A stretch of 17,375 nt of DNA, from contig CAMLCW010000064.1 in NCBI GenBank assembly GCA_946478645.1, forward strand, positions 1 to 17,375, read 5' to 3'. The notes under the pieces are model-generated. The model did no database searches, was not told the origin of the DNA, and worked only from the letters and a program-made list of their open reading frames with translations. The translations under genes and the position numbers were made by a program. This DNA is from an uncultured Variovorax sp. (GTDB lineage Bacteria; Pseudomonadota; Gammaproteobacteria; Burkholderiales; Burkholderiaceae). Below are positions 1 to 7,827 of the stretch, piece by piece (position 1 is the first letter of the stretch; the number at the start of each line of letters is the position of its first letter).

Positions 1-1
1 G

Positions 2-781
<780 letters not shown>

Positions 782-786
782 CCGCC

Positions 787-1692
787 ATGCAGGCACACGC
801 GCAGAAGCTGCCGGTCGATGGCGGCAAGCAGCAGATCGCGGTGCGCCGCTACATGCCCGCGGCCGAGGCGCACGCGAGCATCGTGATCGGCGGTGCGATG
901 GGCGTGCGCCAGTCGTTCTATGCGCCGTTCGCGCAGTGGCTCGTCGCGCAGGGGTTCAGCGTCTGGACCTTCGACTACCGGGGTTCGGGCGATTCGCGCG
1001 AGGGGGCTTCGCTGCGCGGCTTCGAGGCCGACCTGTTCGACTGGGCGCGCGACTACGAAGCGGTCATCGATGCCGCGCGCGCCGCGCAGCCGTCGCAGCC
1101 GCTCTACCTGCTGGGCCACAGCCTCGGCGCCCAGCTGCCGGGCCTGCTGCAGCGGCCCGAGCAGGTCGATGGGCTGGTGAGCATCGCCGCGGGCAGCGGC
1201 TACTGGCGCGAGAACGCGCCGCGTCTGAAGCGCAGCATCCTGTATTTCTGGTTCGTGCTGGTGCCGCTGGCCACGAAGCTCTGGGGCTACTTCCCGGGCC
1301 GCCGGCTGCGCAAGGTCGGCGACCTGCCGCGCGGCGTGATCCTGCAGTGGCGCCGCTGGTGCCTCGACCCGCGCTACAGCGTGGGCGCCGAGGGCGAGCG
1401 CGCGGCGCGCAGCTACAGCCGCGTGCGCTTTCCGGTGCTGGCGCTGTCGATGACCGACGACGAGCTCATGACGCTGGCCGGCACGCGCAGCCTGCTGAGC
1501 TTCTACGACCAGGCGCCGCGCGCCATCGAGCGCATCGCGCCGGCCGACGTGCAGGCGCCGCGCATCGGCCATTTCGGCTTCTTCCGCGAGCAGTTCAGCG
1601 CCACGCTTTGGCCGGGCACGGTCGACAAGCTGCACCGGCTCGCCGCGATCACGGCGGCCCCGGCGGCCGGCGTCCCGCAGACGACTGCATGA
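787..1692 (+). CDS. Alpha/beta hydrolase, uncharacterised family (COG4757-like)
   Basis: A 301-residue cytoplasmic alpha/beta hydrolase. The nucleophile elbow is GHSLGAQ with Ser112. Likely partners are Asp224 or Asp225 in SMTDDELM and His262 in IGHFGFF, giving a full Ser-Asp-His triad. The N-terminal stretch IVIGGAMGVRQSFYAPFAQW followed by DYRGSGDSR is typical of the predicted hydrolases grouped as COG4757, whose substrate is unknown. The start is the ATG at 787, 5 bases after the thiolase stop; an in-frame ATG at 733 lies inside the thiolase gene and is less likely. No clear Shine-Dalgarno is seen, so translation may be coupled to the thiolase. Its context suggests an ester or thioester hydrolase acting with the acyl-CoA pathway, but this is inference. 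Confidence 0.9.
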   Translation: MQAHAQKLPVDGGKQQIAVRRYMPAAEAHASIVIGGAMGVRQSFYAPFAQWLVAQGFSVWTFDYRGSGDSREGASLRGFEADLFDWARDYEAVIDAARAAQPSQPLYLLGHSLGAQLPGLLQRPEQVDGLVSIAAGSGYWRENAPRLKRSILYFWFVLVPLATKLWGYFPGRRLRKVGDLPRGVILQWRRWCLDPRYSVGAEGERAARSYSRVRFPVLALSMTDDELMTLAGTRSLLSFYDQAPRAIERIAPADVQAPRIGHFGFFREQFSATLWPGTVDKLHRLAAITAAPAAGVPQTTA

Positions 1693-1720
1693 GTCCACCC
1701 ACCGAAGGCACACTGCGACC

Positions 1721-2557
1721 ATGACGAGCACCCACCCCTTCGACAAGGCCCTCGCGCTGCAGCACAGCGACCTGCGCGCCGGCCACTTCACGGGCGCCAC
1801 CAGCGCCGATTACTGGAACATGGTGGGGCCCTTCGGCGGCACCACCGCGGCCATTGCGCTGCAGTCGGTGCTGCAGCACCCCGACCTGCTCGGCACACCG
1901 ATCGCGCTCACGGTCAACTTCGCGGCTGCGCTCGAGGCCGGACCGTTCGACGTGCAGGCCACGGCCGTGCGCACCAACCGCTCGACGCAGCACTGGACGG
2001 TGCAGATCACGCAGCCCGGTACCGACGGCACGGCCAACATGACGACCACCGCCACCGTGGTGACGGCCGCGCGGCGCGAGACCTGGGGCCAGAGCGACCT
2101 GCCGATGCCCGCCGATATGCCGCGGCCCGAATCGGTCGAACGCTTCAGCATCGGCCCGGCCGGCGTGGCCTGGCTCGAACAGTACGAGATGCGGCCGGTC
2201 AGCGGCTTCATTCCGGCCGAGTGGGACGGCAGCGAGCAGCACAGCGAGAGCCTCTACTGGGTGCGCGAGGCCGAGCCGCGGCCGCTCGACTTCGCCTCGC
2301 TCGCCGCGATGAGCGACGTCTTCTTTCCGCGCGTGTGGCTGCGGCGCGCCAAGCGCGTGCCCGCCGGCACGGTCTCGATCACCACCTACTTCCATGCCGA
2401 CGCCGCGCAGCTCGCCGAAGTCGGCACGGGCTACCTGCTGGGCCGCGCGGCCGGGCAGCAGTTCTTCAACGGCTTCTTCGACCAGGCCGCGCAGCTCTGG
2501 AGCCAGAATGGCGTGCTGCTCGCCACCTCGAACCAGATCGTCTACTACAAGGAATAG
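1721..2557 (+). CDS. Acyl-CoA thioesterase family protein (TesB-like double hotdog)
   Basis: A 278-residue protein with the layout of TesB-type thioesterases, two hotdog folds in tandem. The N-terminal half carries WNMVGPFGGTTAAIALQSVL, where the GPFGG turn before the long hotdog helix is typical. The second half (about 195-278) ends with a hotdog strand set around GQQFFNGFFDQAAQLWSQNG and LLATSNQIVYYKE. Members hydrolyse acyl-CoA to free acid and CoA; the chain length cannot be read from the sequence. No signal peptide or membrane segment is seen, so it is cytoplasmic. It starts 28 bases after the hydrolase stop; a GAAGG at 1704-1708 is a poorly spaced ribosome site. It probably belongs to one operon with its neighbours. 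Confidence 0.88.
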   Translation: MTSTHPFDKALALQHSDLRAGHFTGATSADYWNMVGPFGGTTAAIALQSVLQHPDLLGTPIALTVNFAAALEAGPFDVQATAVRTNRSTQHWTVQITQPGTDGTANMTTTATVVTAARRETWGQSDLPMPADMPRPESVERFSIGPAGVAWLEQYEMRPVSGFIPAEWDGSEQHSESLYWVREAEPRPLDFASLAAMSDVFFPRVWLRRAKRVPAGTVSITTYFHADAAQLAEVGTGYLLGRAAGQQFFNGFFDQAAQLWSQNGVLLATSNQIVYYKE

Positions 2558-2568
2558 GCACCCCACCC

Positions 2569-3162
2569 ATGACGAAATCCGTCGACTTCTATTTCGACTT
2601 CGGCAGCCCTGCCGCCTACCTCGCCGCCACGCAGCTGCCGCACGTGTGCGCCGACACCGGCGCCGCGCTGGTGTGGAAGCCGATCCTGCTCGGCGGCGTG
2701 TTCCAGGCCACGGGCAACCGCTCGCCGGCCGAGGTCAAACCCAAGGGGCCGTACATGACGGCCGACCTGCAGCGGTTCGCCAGGCGCTACGGCGTGCCCT
2801 TCGTGCACAACCCCCACTTTCCCATCAACACCCTGTTGCTGATGCGCGGCGCCACCGGCGTGCAGATGACGCAGCCCGAGCGCTTCGGTGCGTATGTCGA
2901 TGCCGTCTTCCACGCCATGTGGGTCGCGCCGCAGAACATGAACGACCCGGCCACCGTGGGCACGGTCCTGCAGAACGCCGGCTTCGATGCCGCAGGGCTG
3001 CTCGCGCTGGCAGGCGCGCAGGAAACCAAGGACCGCCTGAAGTCCGTCACGCAGGAAGCCATCGACCGCGGCGTGTTCGGCGCGCCCACCATGTTCGTCG
3101 GCAGCGAAATGTTCTGGGGCCAGGACCGGCTCGATTTCGTGCGCGAGGCGCTGTCGGCCTGA
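2569..3162 (+). CDS. 2-hydroxychromene-2-carboxylate isomerase family (DsbA-like, kappa-GST type)
   Basis: A 197-residue DsbA/thioredoxin-fold protein without the CxxC pair. The N-terminal VDFYFDFGSPAAYLA places Ser13 where kappa-class GSTs and the isomerase NahD hold the glutathione-activating Ser. The C-terminal block GVFGAPTMFVGSEMFWGQDR is the signature of this family. Characterised relatives use glutathione to isomerise 2-hydroxychromene-2-carboxylate in naphthalene breakdown, but many homologues sit in acyl-CoA gene clusters with unknown substrate, and this is such a case. The ATG at 2569 begins 11 bases after the thioesterase stop, and the frame continues open far upstream only as an overlapping shadow. 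Family assignment is firm; the substrate is not. Confidence 0.9.
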   Translation: MTKSVDFYFDFGSPAAYLAATQLPHVCADTGAALVWKPILLGGVFQATGNRSPAEVKPKGPYMTADLQRFARRYGVPFVHNPHFPINTLLLMRGATGVQMTQPERFGAYVDAVFHAMWVAPQNMNDPATVGTVLQNAGFDAAGLLALAGAQETKDRLKSVTQEAIDRGVFGAPTMFVGSEMFWGQDRLDFVREALSA

Positions 3163-3209
3163 GAAGCTGTGAACGAACCGGCCGCCTCTTTCCTCCCGTT
3201 TCCACCTCC

Positions 3210-3214
3210 AAGGA
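3210..3214 (+). promoter_or_regulatory. Shine-Dalgarno fixing the crotonase start
   Basis: AAGGA lies 8 bases before the ATG at 3223. This well-placed site favours 3223 over the in-frame GTG at 3169, which has no comparable site. Confidence 0.7.
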
Positions 3215-3222
3215 CCCTTTCC

Positions 3223-3987
3223 ATGAGCGACATCCTCGTCCACACCGAAGCCGGCGTGATGACCCTGACCTTCAACCGCGTCGAGAAGAAGAACTCGATC
3301 ACCAGCGGCATGTACGCCGAACTGGCCGACGCGCTCGCCACGGCCGAGGGCGATGCCGCGGTGCGCTGCGTGCTGATCCAGGGCGACCCGACGATCTTCA
3401 GCGCGGGCAACGACATCGGCGACTTCCTCAACGCGCCGCCCGCCGGCGAGAACTCGCCGGTGTTCCGCTTCCTGCGCGGCATCGCGGCCTTTCCGAAGCC
3501 GATCGTCGCCTCGGTCTGCGGCCCGGCCGTGGGCATCGGCACCACGATGCTGTTCCATTGCGACCTGGTCTATGCCGGCGACAACGCGGCTTTCTCGATG
3601 CCTTTCGTGAACCTGGGCCTGTGCCCCGAGGCCGCGTCCAGCCTGCTGGTGCCGCAGATGTTCGGCCATCACCGCGCCGCCGAGGCGTTGCTGCTCGGCG
3701 AGCCCTTCATGGCCGAGGCCGCGCTCGAGGTGGGGCTGGTCAACCGCATCGTGCCGCCCACCGAGGCCAACGCCATCGCGCAGGGGCAGGCGCGCAAGCT
3801 CGCGGCCAAGCCGCTCTCGGCGCTGATCGAGACCAAGCGCCTGCTCAAGAAGGCGCAGCTGCCGGCGGTGGTCGAGCGCATGGACGAGGAGGGTGCGAGC
3901 TTCAGCCGGATGCTGCGCGAACCCGCGGCGCGCGAGGCGTTCGGTGCGTTCATGGAGAAGCGGAAGCCGGATTTCTCGAAAGTCTGA
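3223..3987 (+). CDS. Enoyl-CoA hydratase/isomerase family protein (ECI2-like crotonase)
   Basis: A 254-residue crotonase. The two oxyanion-hole segments are FSAGNDIGDF (about 64-73) and CGPAVGIGTTML (about 103-114). Glu136 in NLGLCPEAASS aligns with the single catalytic Glu of Delta3,Delta2-enoyl-CoA isomerases of the ECI2/PECI type. The SAGND motif also resembles that group (human ECI2 has SSGND), so isomerase activity, moving double bonds in unsaturated acyl-CoAs into the trans-2 position, is at least as likely as plain hydratase. This is a motif comparison from memory, not an alignment. The start is set by the ribosome site at 3210-3214. It is the last of the acyl-CoA run, separated by 60 bases from the isomerase gene. 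Confidence 0.92.
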   Translation: MSDILVHTEAGVMTLTFNRVEKKNSITSGMYAELADALATAEGDAAVRCVLIQGDPTIFSAGNDIGDFLNAPPAGENSPVFRFLRGIAAFPKPIVASVCGPAVGIGTTMLFHCDLVYAGDNAAFSMPFVNLGLCPEAASSLLVPQMFGHHRAAEALLLGEPFMAEAALEVGLVNRIVPPTEANAIAQGQARKLAAKPLSALIETKRLLKKAQLPAVVERMDEEGASFSRMLREPAAREAFGAFMEKRKPDFSKV

Positions 3988-4002
3988 TCGTAGTTTCACG
4001 CA

Positions 4003-4030
4003 TTGCCCCGCGATGGTGCATGCGTACACT
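4003..4030 (+). promoter_or_regulatory. Possible sigma70 promoter for the solute-binding protein
   Basis: TTGCCC (4003-4008) and TACACT (4025-4030) are 16 bp apart, each matching 4 of 6 consensus positions. Transcription would begin near 4036-4038, downstream of the ATG at 4020 but right at an in-frame GTG at 4038, which would give a leaderless message. Weak on its own. Confidence 0.35.
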
Positions 4031-5291
4031 GGCCGACGTGCAAACCGTCAAGTCAGGATCCGCCGCAACCCCCGGCCAGCATGTCGCTGCAGCTACTGAA
4101 AAAGTAGCAAGTCGTCTCACGCGCCGGCGTACTTTCGGCTTGCTCGCGGGCGCATTGGTGGCCTCGCCTGCCGTGGCGCATACCCGTGTGCGGCCGCTGC
4201 GCATCGGGCTCATCGGCTCGTGGTCCGGTCCGTATGCGGGCGGCGGGCGCCAGTTCGATGCGGGCATGTCGGCCTGGCTGGCCGCGCACAACCAGGCCAT
4301 CGCAGGCCGCCCGGTCGAGCTGCTGCGGCGCGACGTGCCGGGCAGCGCGCCCGAGCAGGCGCGGCGCCATGCGCAGGACCTCGTCGAGGGCGAGCGCGTG
4401 GACCTGCTCGCGGGCCTCGACTTCAGCTCCAACGCCTATGCCGTTGGTGCCGTCGCCACGCAGGCCAAGGTGCCGCTGCTGGTGATGAATGCGGCTTCCT
4501 CCGGCATCACGGCGCGCTGCCCGTTCGCGGTGCGGCTGTCGTTCACCATCTCGCAGGTCACGCTGCCGCTCGCGCGCTGGGCGCTGCAGCAGGGGCTGCG
4601 CGACGTCTGCACGGTCGTGGCCGACTATGCCGCGGGCGTCGATGCCGAGGCGGCGTTCGTCTCGGGCATCACCGCGGGCGGCGGGCACGTGGGCGCGATG
4701 CTGCGCGTGCCGCTCGCCACGCTCGACTATTCGGCCTACATGCTGCGGCTGCGCGAGCTCAAGCCGCAGGCGGTGTTCTTCTTCCTGCCCTCGGGGCAGA
4801 TGCCCGCGACCTTCCTCAAGTTCTGGCGCGACCGCGGCATGGCCCGCACCGGCATCCGCCTGCTCGCCACGGGCGATGCCACCGACGACCACTACCTCGA
4901 AGGCATCGGCGAACTGGCGGATGGCCTCGTGACCAGCCACCACTATTCGTTCGCGCATGATTCGCCGGCCAACCGGGCCTTCACCGGCGCCTTCGAGGCC
5001 GAGTACGGCAGCCACCTGCGGCCCGGCTACTTCGCGGTGGCGGCCCACGACGCGCTGGCGGCCACCGACGCCGCAATGCGCTCGGCGCGCGGCAGCAGTG
5101 CCGGCGGCGAGAAACTGGTCGACGCCTTCCGCGGGCTCAAGCTCGAGAGCCCGCGCGGGCCGATCGAGATCGACGCCTACACGCGCGACATCGTGCAGGC
5201 GGTCCACATACGCCGCACCGAGCGGCAGGGCGGGCGCTGGATCAACCGCGAGTTCGAGCGCTTCGACAGGGTGCGGGACGCGGCGGGCTGA
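4020..5291 (+). CDS. ABC transporter substrate-binding protein, branched-chain amino acid (LivJ) type
   Basis: A periplasmic binding protein of the type 1 (Leu/Ile/Val-binding) fold, 423 residues from the ATG at 4020. A signal lies at about 34-53: TRRRTFGLLAGALVASPAVA, with an Arg-Arg pair like a Tat motif and a likely cut after AVA53. The mature part opens with RIGLIGSWSGPYAGGGRQ, the usual first strand and ligand loop, and later has VPLLVMNAASSG and LKPQAVFFFLPSGQ, typical of the family. The ligand is unknown; relatives bind amino acids, amides, urea or aromatic acids. No permease or ATPase genes are nearby, so it is an orphan binding protein. The long n-region makes the start uncertain: GTG 4038 (417 residues) fits a possible promoter better. 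It sits 32 bases after the crotonase. Confidence 0.85.
   Translation: MRTLADVQTVKSGSAATPGQHVAAATEKVASRLTRRRTFGLLAGALVASPAVAHTRVRPLRIGLIGSWSGPYAGGGRQFDAGMSAWLAAHNQAIAGRPVELLRRDVPGSAPEQARRHAQDLVEGERVDLLAGLDFSSNAYAVGAVATQAKVPLLVMNAASSGITARCPFAVRLSFTISQVTLPLARWALQQGLRDVCTVVADYAAGVDAEAAFVSGITAGGGHVGAMLRVPLATLDYSAYMLRLRELKPQAVFFFLPSGQMPATFLKFWRDRGMARTGIRLLATGDATDDHYLEGIGELADGLVTSHHYSFAHDSPANRAFTGAFEAEYGSHLRPGYFAVAAHDALAATDAAMRSARGSSAGGEKLVDAFRGLKLESPRGPIEIDAYTRDIVQAVHIRRTERQGGRWINREFERFDRVRDAAG
4092..4108. repeat. Short hairpin, GCTACT-GAAAA-AGTAGC
   Basis: A perfect 6-bp inverted repeat with a 5-base loop lies inside the N-terminal coding part of the solute-binding protein, just before the Arg-Arg of the signal peptide. 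It is A/T-rich against a very GC-rich background. Hairpins of this look are, from memory, scattered through Comamonadaceae genomes; this has not been counted here. Confidence 0.6.
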
Positions 5292-5300
5292 AAGCGGGAT

Positions 5301-5420
5301 CGGACAGCCGGACGCAGAGGTCGCAAAGGTTTCGCAGAAGTCGCAGAAGGACTTCCATCGATTGGCTTTCCTTCCGCGACTTCTGCGTGCTTTTGTCTTT
5401 CTTCTGCGTTCGGCTGTCCG
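5301..5420. repeat. 120-bp imperfect palindrome built of short CGCAGAA-like units
   Basis: The outer arms CGGACAGCCG (5301-5310) and CGGCTGTCCG (5411-5420) pair perfectly. The next 10 bases inside pair at 8 of 10 with two G-T wobbles. Inner arms 5331-5351 and 5369-5389 match at 18 of 21, around a 17-base loop that itself holds CCA-TCGAT-TGG. The left arm is made of short repeats, TCGCAAAGG, TTCGCAGAAG and TCGCAGAAGG. It fills the gap between the convergent binding protein and thioesterase genes and could end transcription from both sides. It resembles dispersed repeats of many proteobacteria, but copy number cannot be tested in one window. Confidence 0.85.
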
Positions 5421-5429
5421 TGCCCGCCT

Positions 5430-5858
5430 TCAACCAGCCGGCTGCTCGATCGGCCGTGGCCGGCCGCTGTCGTCGATGGCCACGTAGGTGAAGGTGGCCT
5501 GCGTCACCTTGATGTACTCGCCCTGCGCGCGGAAGCGCTCGGCAAAGACCTCGACTGTCACCGTGACCGACGTGCGCCCGATGCGCACCAGCTTCGAATA
5601 GAACGACAGGATGTCGCCAAGCCGGACCGGCTGCTTGAAGATGAACTCGTTGACCGCCACCGTGGCTTGCCGGCCCTTGGCATAGCGCGCCGGGATGACC
5701 GAGCCGGCCAGGTCGCACTGCGCCATGACCCAGCCGCCGAAGATGTCGCCATTGGCGTTGCAGTCGGCCGGCATGGGAATGACCTTCAGGACCAGCTCCA
5801 TGTCGGTGGGCAGGCTTTTCAACGGGGCGGCAGCGGCGCTGCTGGAAATATCGGACAT
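5430..5858 (-). CDS. Acyl-CoA thioesterase, YciA-type single hotdog
   Basis: A 142-residue hotdog-fold thioesterase. The block MPADCNANGDIFGGWVMAQC closely follows the YciA signature, with Asp38 in NGDIFGG as the catalytic acid. The strand region VAVNEFIFKQPVRLGDILSF is also typical. YciA enzymes are cytoplasmic, form hexamers and hydrolyse a broad range of acyl-CoAs, keeping CoA and acyl pools in balance. The ATG at 5858 is preferred; an in-frame start 10 codons upstream at 5888 would overlap the region of the divergent promoter and adds a non-conserved MVACLLQIVP. Transcribed on its own, divergent from the ABC exporter and convergent with the solute-binding protein. Confidence 0.92.
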   Translation of the reverse strand: MSDISSSAAAAPLKSLPTDMELVLKVIPMPADCNANGDIFGGWVMAQCDLAGSVIPARYAKGRQATVAVNEFIFKQPVRLGDILSFYSKLVRIGRTSVTVTVEVFAERFRAQGEYIKVTQATFTYVAIDDSGRPRPIEQPAG

Positions 5859-5860
5859 GG

Positions 5861-5896
5861 GCACAATCTGGAGCAAACAAGCAACCACGATTGTCC
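5861..5896. promoter_or_regulatory. Divergent promoter region with ACAATC/GATTGT inverted repeat
   Basis: Only 41 bp separate the thioesterase and exporter start codons. ACAATC (5863-5868) and GATTGT (5889-5894) form an inverted repeat 20 bases apart. Read outward on each strand they give CACAAT and GACAAT, possible -10 boxes for opposite directions (4 of 6 each). No clear -35 boxes or ribosome sites are seen. Confidence 0.35.
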
Positions 5897-5899
5897 TTC

Positions 5900-7786
5900 A
5901 TGCGCCGCAGCGGCGAAGCCCTCCCGCCTCCTTCTTCCCGTTCCGCCCACGCACCGGGCCATGCGCCCGCGCGCAGTGACCGTTCCGACTGGGCCACGCT
6001 GCGCCGGCTGTTCCCTTACCTCTGGCAGTACAAGTGGCGCGTGGCCGCGGCGCTGGCCTTCATGGTCGGCGCCAAGGTGGCCAACGTCGGCGTGCCGGTG
6101 CTGCTGAAGAACCTGGGCGACACCATGGCGCCCAAGCCCGACGTGGCCGCGGCGATCCTCGTGGTGCCCATCGGGCTGCTGCTGGCCTACGGGCTGCTGC
6201 GCTTCTCGACCTCGCTGTTCGGCGAGCTGCGCGAGCTGATCTTCGCCAAGGCCACCGAGGGCACCGCGCGGCAGATCGCGCTCGAGGTGTTTCGCCACCT
6301 GCATTCGCTGAGCCTGCGCTTCCACCTGGAGCGCCAGACCGGCGGCATGACGCGCGACATCGAGCGCGGCACGCGTGGCGTGCATTCGCTGGTCTCGATG
6401 TCGCTCTACAGCATCGTGCCGACGCTCATCGAACTGGTGCTGGTGCTCACCATCCTGGGCGTCAAGTTCGACGCCGCGTTCGTCTGGATCACGCTCGCCG
6501 CGCTGGTGCTCTACATCGGCTTCACGGTCACCGTGACCGAATGGCGCACCCAGTTCCGCAAGGTCATGAACGAACTCGACTCGGTGGCCCAGAGCCGCGC
6601 GGTCGATTCGCTCCTGAACTACGAGACCGTCAAGTACTTCAACAACGAGGACTTCGAGGCCGGCCGCTACGACGCGAGCCTCGACCGCTACCGCAAGGCC
6701 GCCATCAAGAGCCAGCGTACGCTGAGCATGCTCAACATCGGCCAGCAGATGCTGATCGCCGTGAGCCTGGTGCTGATGCTGTGGCGGGCCACCGCGGGCG
6801 TGGTCGAGGGGCGCATGACGCTCGGCGACCTGGTCATGGTCAACGCCTTCATGATCCAGCTCTACATCCCCCTCAACTTTCTGGGCGTGATCTACCGCGA
6901 GATCAAGCAGAGCCTGACCGACCTCGACAAGATGTTCGTGCTGATGGAGAAGGACCGCGAGGTGCGCGACGCGCCGGGCGCAGAGCCGCTGTCTTTGCTC
7001 CCTCTCCCTCCGCGAGAGGGCGGGGGTGAGGGCGGCAGCATCGACTCGACCATCCGCTTCGAAGACGTGAGCTTCGCCTACGAGCCCGCGCGGCCCATCC
7101 TCAAGCACGTGAGCTTCGAGATCCCGGCCGGCAAGACGGTGGCGGTGGTCGGCCCGTCGGGTTCGGGCAAGTCGACGCTCGCGCGGCTGCTCTACCGCTT
7201 CTACGACGTCCAGGATGGAAGCATCACCATCGGCGGCCAGGACATCCGCGAGGTGCAGCAATCCAGCCTGCGCCGCGCGATCGGCATCGTGCCGCAGGAC
7301 ACGGTGCTGTTCAACGACACCATCGAATACAACATCGCCTACGGCCGCCCCGGCGCCACGCGCGAGGAGGTCGAGGTGGCGGCCCGGGCGGCGCGCATCC
7401 ACGACTTCATCGCGGCCACGCCCAAGGGCTACGAGACGACGGTCGGCGAGCGCGGGCTCAAGCTCTCGGGCGGCGAGAAGCAGCGCGTGGCCATTGCGCG
7501 CACGCTGCTGAAGAACCCGCCGATCGTGATCTTCGACGAGGCCACTTCGGCACTCGATTCGGCCAACGAGCGTGCGATCCAGTCGGAGCTCAAGAGCGCC
7601 GCGCAGGACAAGACCACGCTGGTGATCGCACACCGCCTGTCGACCGTCGTCGATGCGCACGAGATCCTCGTGCTCGACGCCGGCACCGTCATCGAGCGCG
7701 GCACGCATGCCGAACTGCTCGCGAAGCAGGGCCGCTATGCGCAGATGTGGGCGCTGCAAAAAAGCGAAGCCGCTCCGCTGCTGTAG
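5900..7786 (+). CDS. ABC exporter, Atm1/HMT1 type (fused permease and ATPase)
   Basis: A 628-residue half-transporter that works as a homodimer in the inner membrane. The membrane domain covers about 30-340 (first helix in WRVAAALAFMVGAKVANVGV). The ATPase domain has Walker A GPSGSGKS at 418-425, a Q-loop in VPQDTVLFND, signature LSGGEKQ at 522-528, Walker B ending in Asp546-Glu547, and the switch His578 in IAHRLST, so it looks fully active. The stretch VDSLLNYETVKYFNNEDFE is typical of Atm1-like exporters, which move glutathione-linked sulfur, persulfide or metal compounds. An ATG at 5900 is used; a TTG at 5891 is also open. Residues about 365-377, in the linker between domains, are encoded by a palindromic repeat. 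Confidence 0.93.
   Translation: MRRSGEALPPPSSRSAHAPGHAPARSDRSDWATLRRLFPYLWQYKWRVAAALAFMVGAKVANVGVPVLLKNLGDTMAPKPDVAAAILVVPIGLLLAYGLLRFSTSLFGELRELIFAKATEGTARQIALEVFRHLHSLSLRFHLERQTGGMTRDIERGTRGVHSLVSMSLYSIVPTLIELVLVLTILGVKFDAAFVWITLAALVLYIGFTVTVTEWRTQFRKVMNELDSVAQSRAVDSLLNYETVKYFNNEDFEAGRYDASLDRYRKAAIKSQRTLSMLNIGQQMLIAVSLVLMLWRATAGVVEGRMTLGDLVMVNAFMIQLYIPLNFLGVIYREIKQSLTDLDKMFVLMEKDREVRDAPGAEPLSLLPLPPREGGGEGGSIDSTIRFEDVSFAYEPARPILKHVSFEIPAGKTVAVVGPSGSGKSTLARLLYRFYDVQDGSITIGGQDIREVQQSSLRRAIGIVPQDTVLFNDTIEYNIAYGRPGATREEVEVAARAARIHDFIAATPKGYETTVGERGLKLSGGEKQRVAIARTLLKNPPIVIFDEATSALDSANERAIQSELKSAAQDKTTLVIAHRLSTVVDAHEILVLDAGTVIERGTHAELLAKQGRYAQMWALQKSEAAPLL
6992..7036. repeat. Palindromic repeat inserted in-frame in the exporter gene
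   Basis: CCCTCTC (7000-7006) and GAGAGGG (7014-7020) are perfect 7-bp arms around a 7-base loop, followed by GGGGGTGAGGG. This matches the general form of a dispersed intergenic element found in many proteobacteria (CCCTCTCCC ... GGGAGAGGG ... GGGGTGAGGG), whose reverse-strand translation is recognisable as LTPALSRRERE. Here it is read through as SLLPLPPREGGGEGG between the membrane and ATPase domains. Confidence 0.75.
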
Positions 7787-7815
7787 CAGCCAATCTCTTT
7801 TTCCCATCGATTCCC

Positions 7816-7820
7816 AGGAG
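7816..7820 (+). promoter_or_regulatory. Shine-Dalgarno for the GTG start of the hydroxyacid dehydrogenase
   Basis: AGGAG lies 7 bases before GTG 7828. This well-placed site fixes the start there, since the in-frame ATG at 7747 lies inside the exporter gene. Confidence 0.8.
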
Positions 7821-7827
7821 TTCAGAC

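Noticed and set aside
3169..3222. Upstream GTG start for the crotonase
   Set aside because: No ribosome site, and the extra residues are not crotonase-like, while ATG 3223 has a well-placed AAGGA.
2394..5291. A 965-codon frame that could suggest a fusion protein
   Set aside because: Only the part from about 4020 has real protein character. The upstream portion overlaps the thioesterase, isomerase and crotonase in another frame and is Arg-rich nonsense.
5819..7807. A 662-codon open frame on the - strand opposite the exporter
   Set aside because: Low-complexity His/Arg/Ala/Leu composition and full overlap with a well-supported ABC gene. Its only recognisable stretch is the reverse translation of the palindromic repeat.
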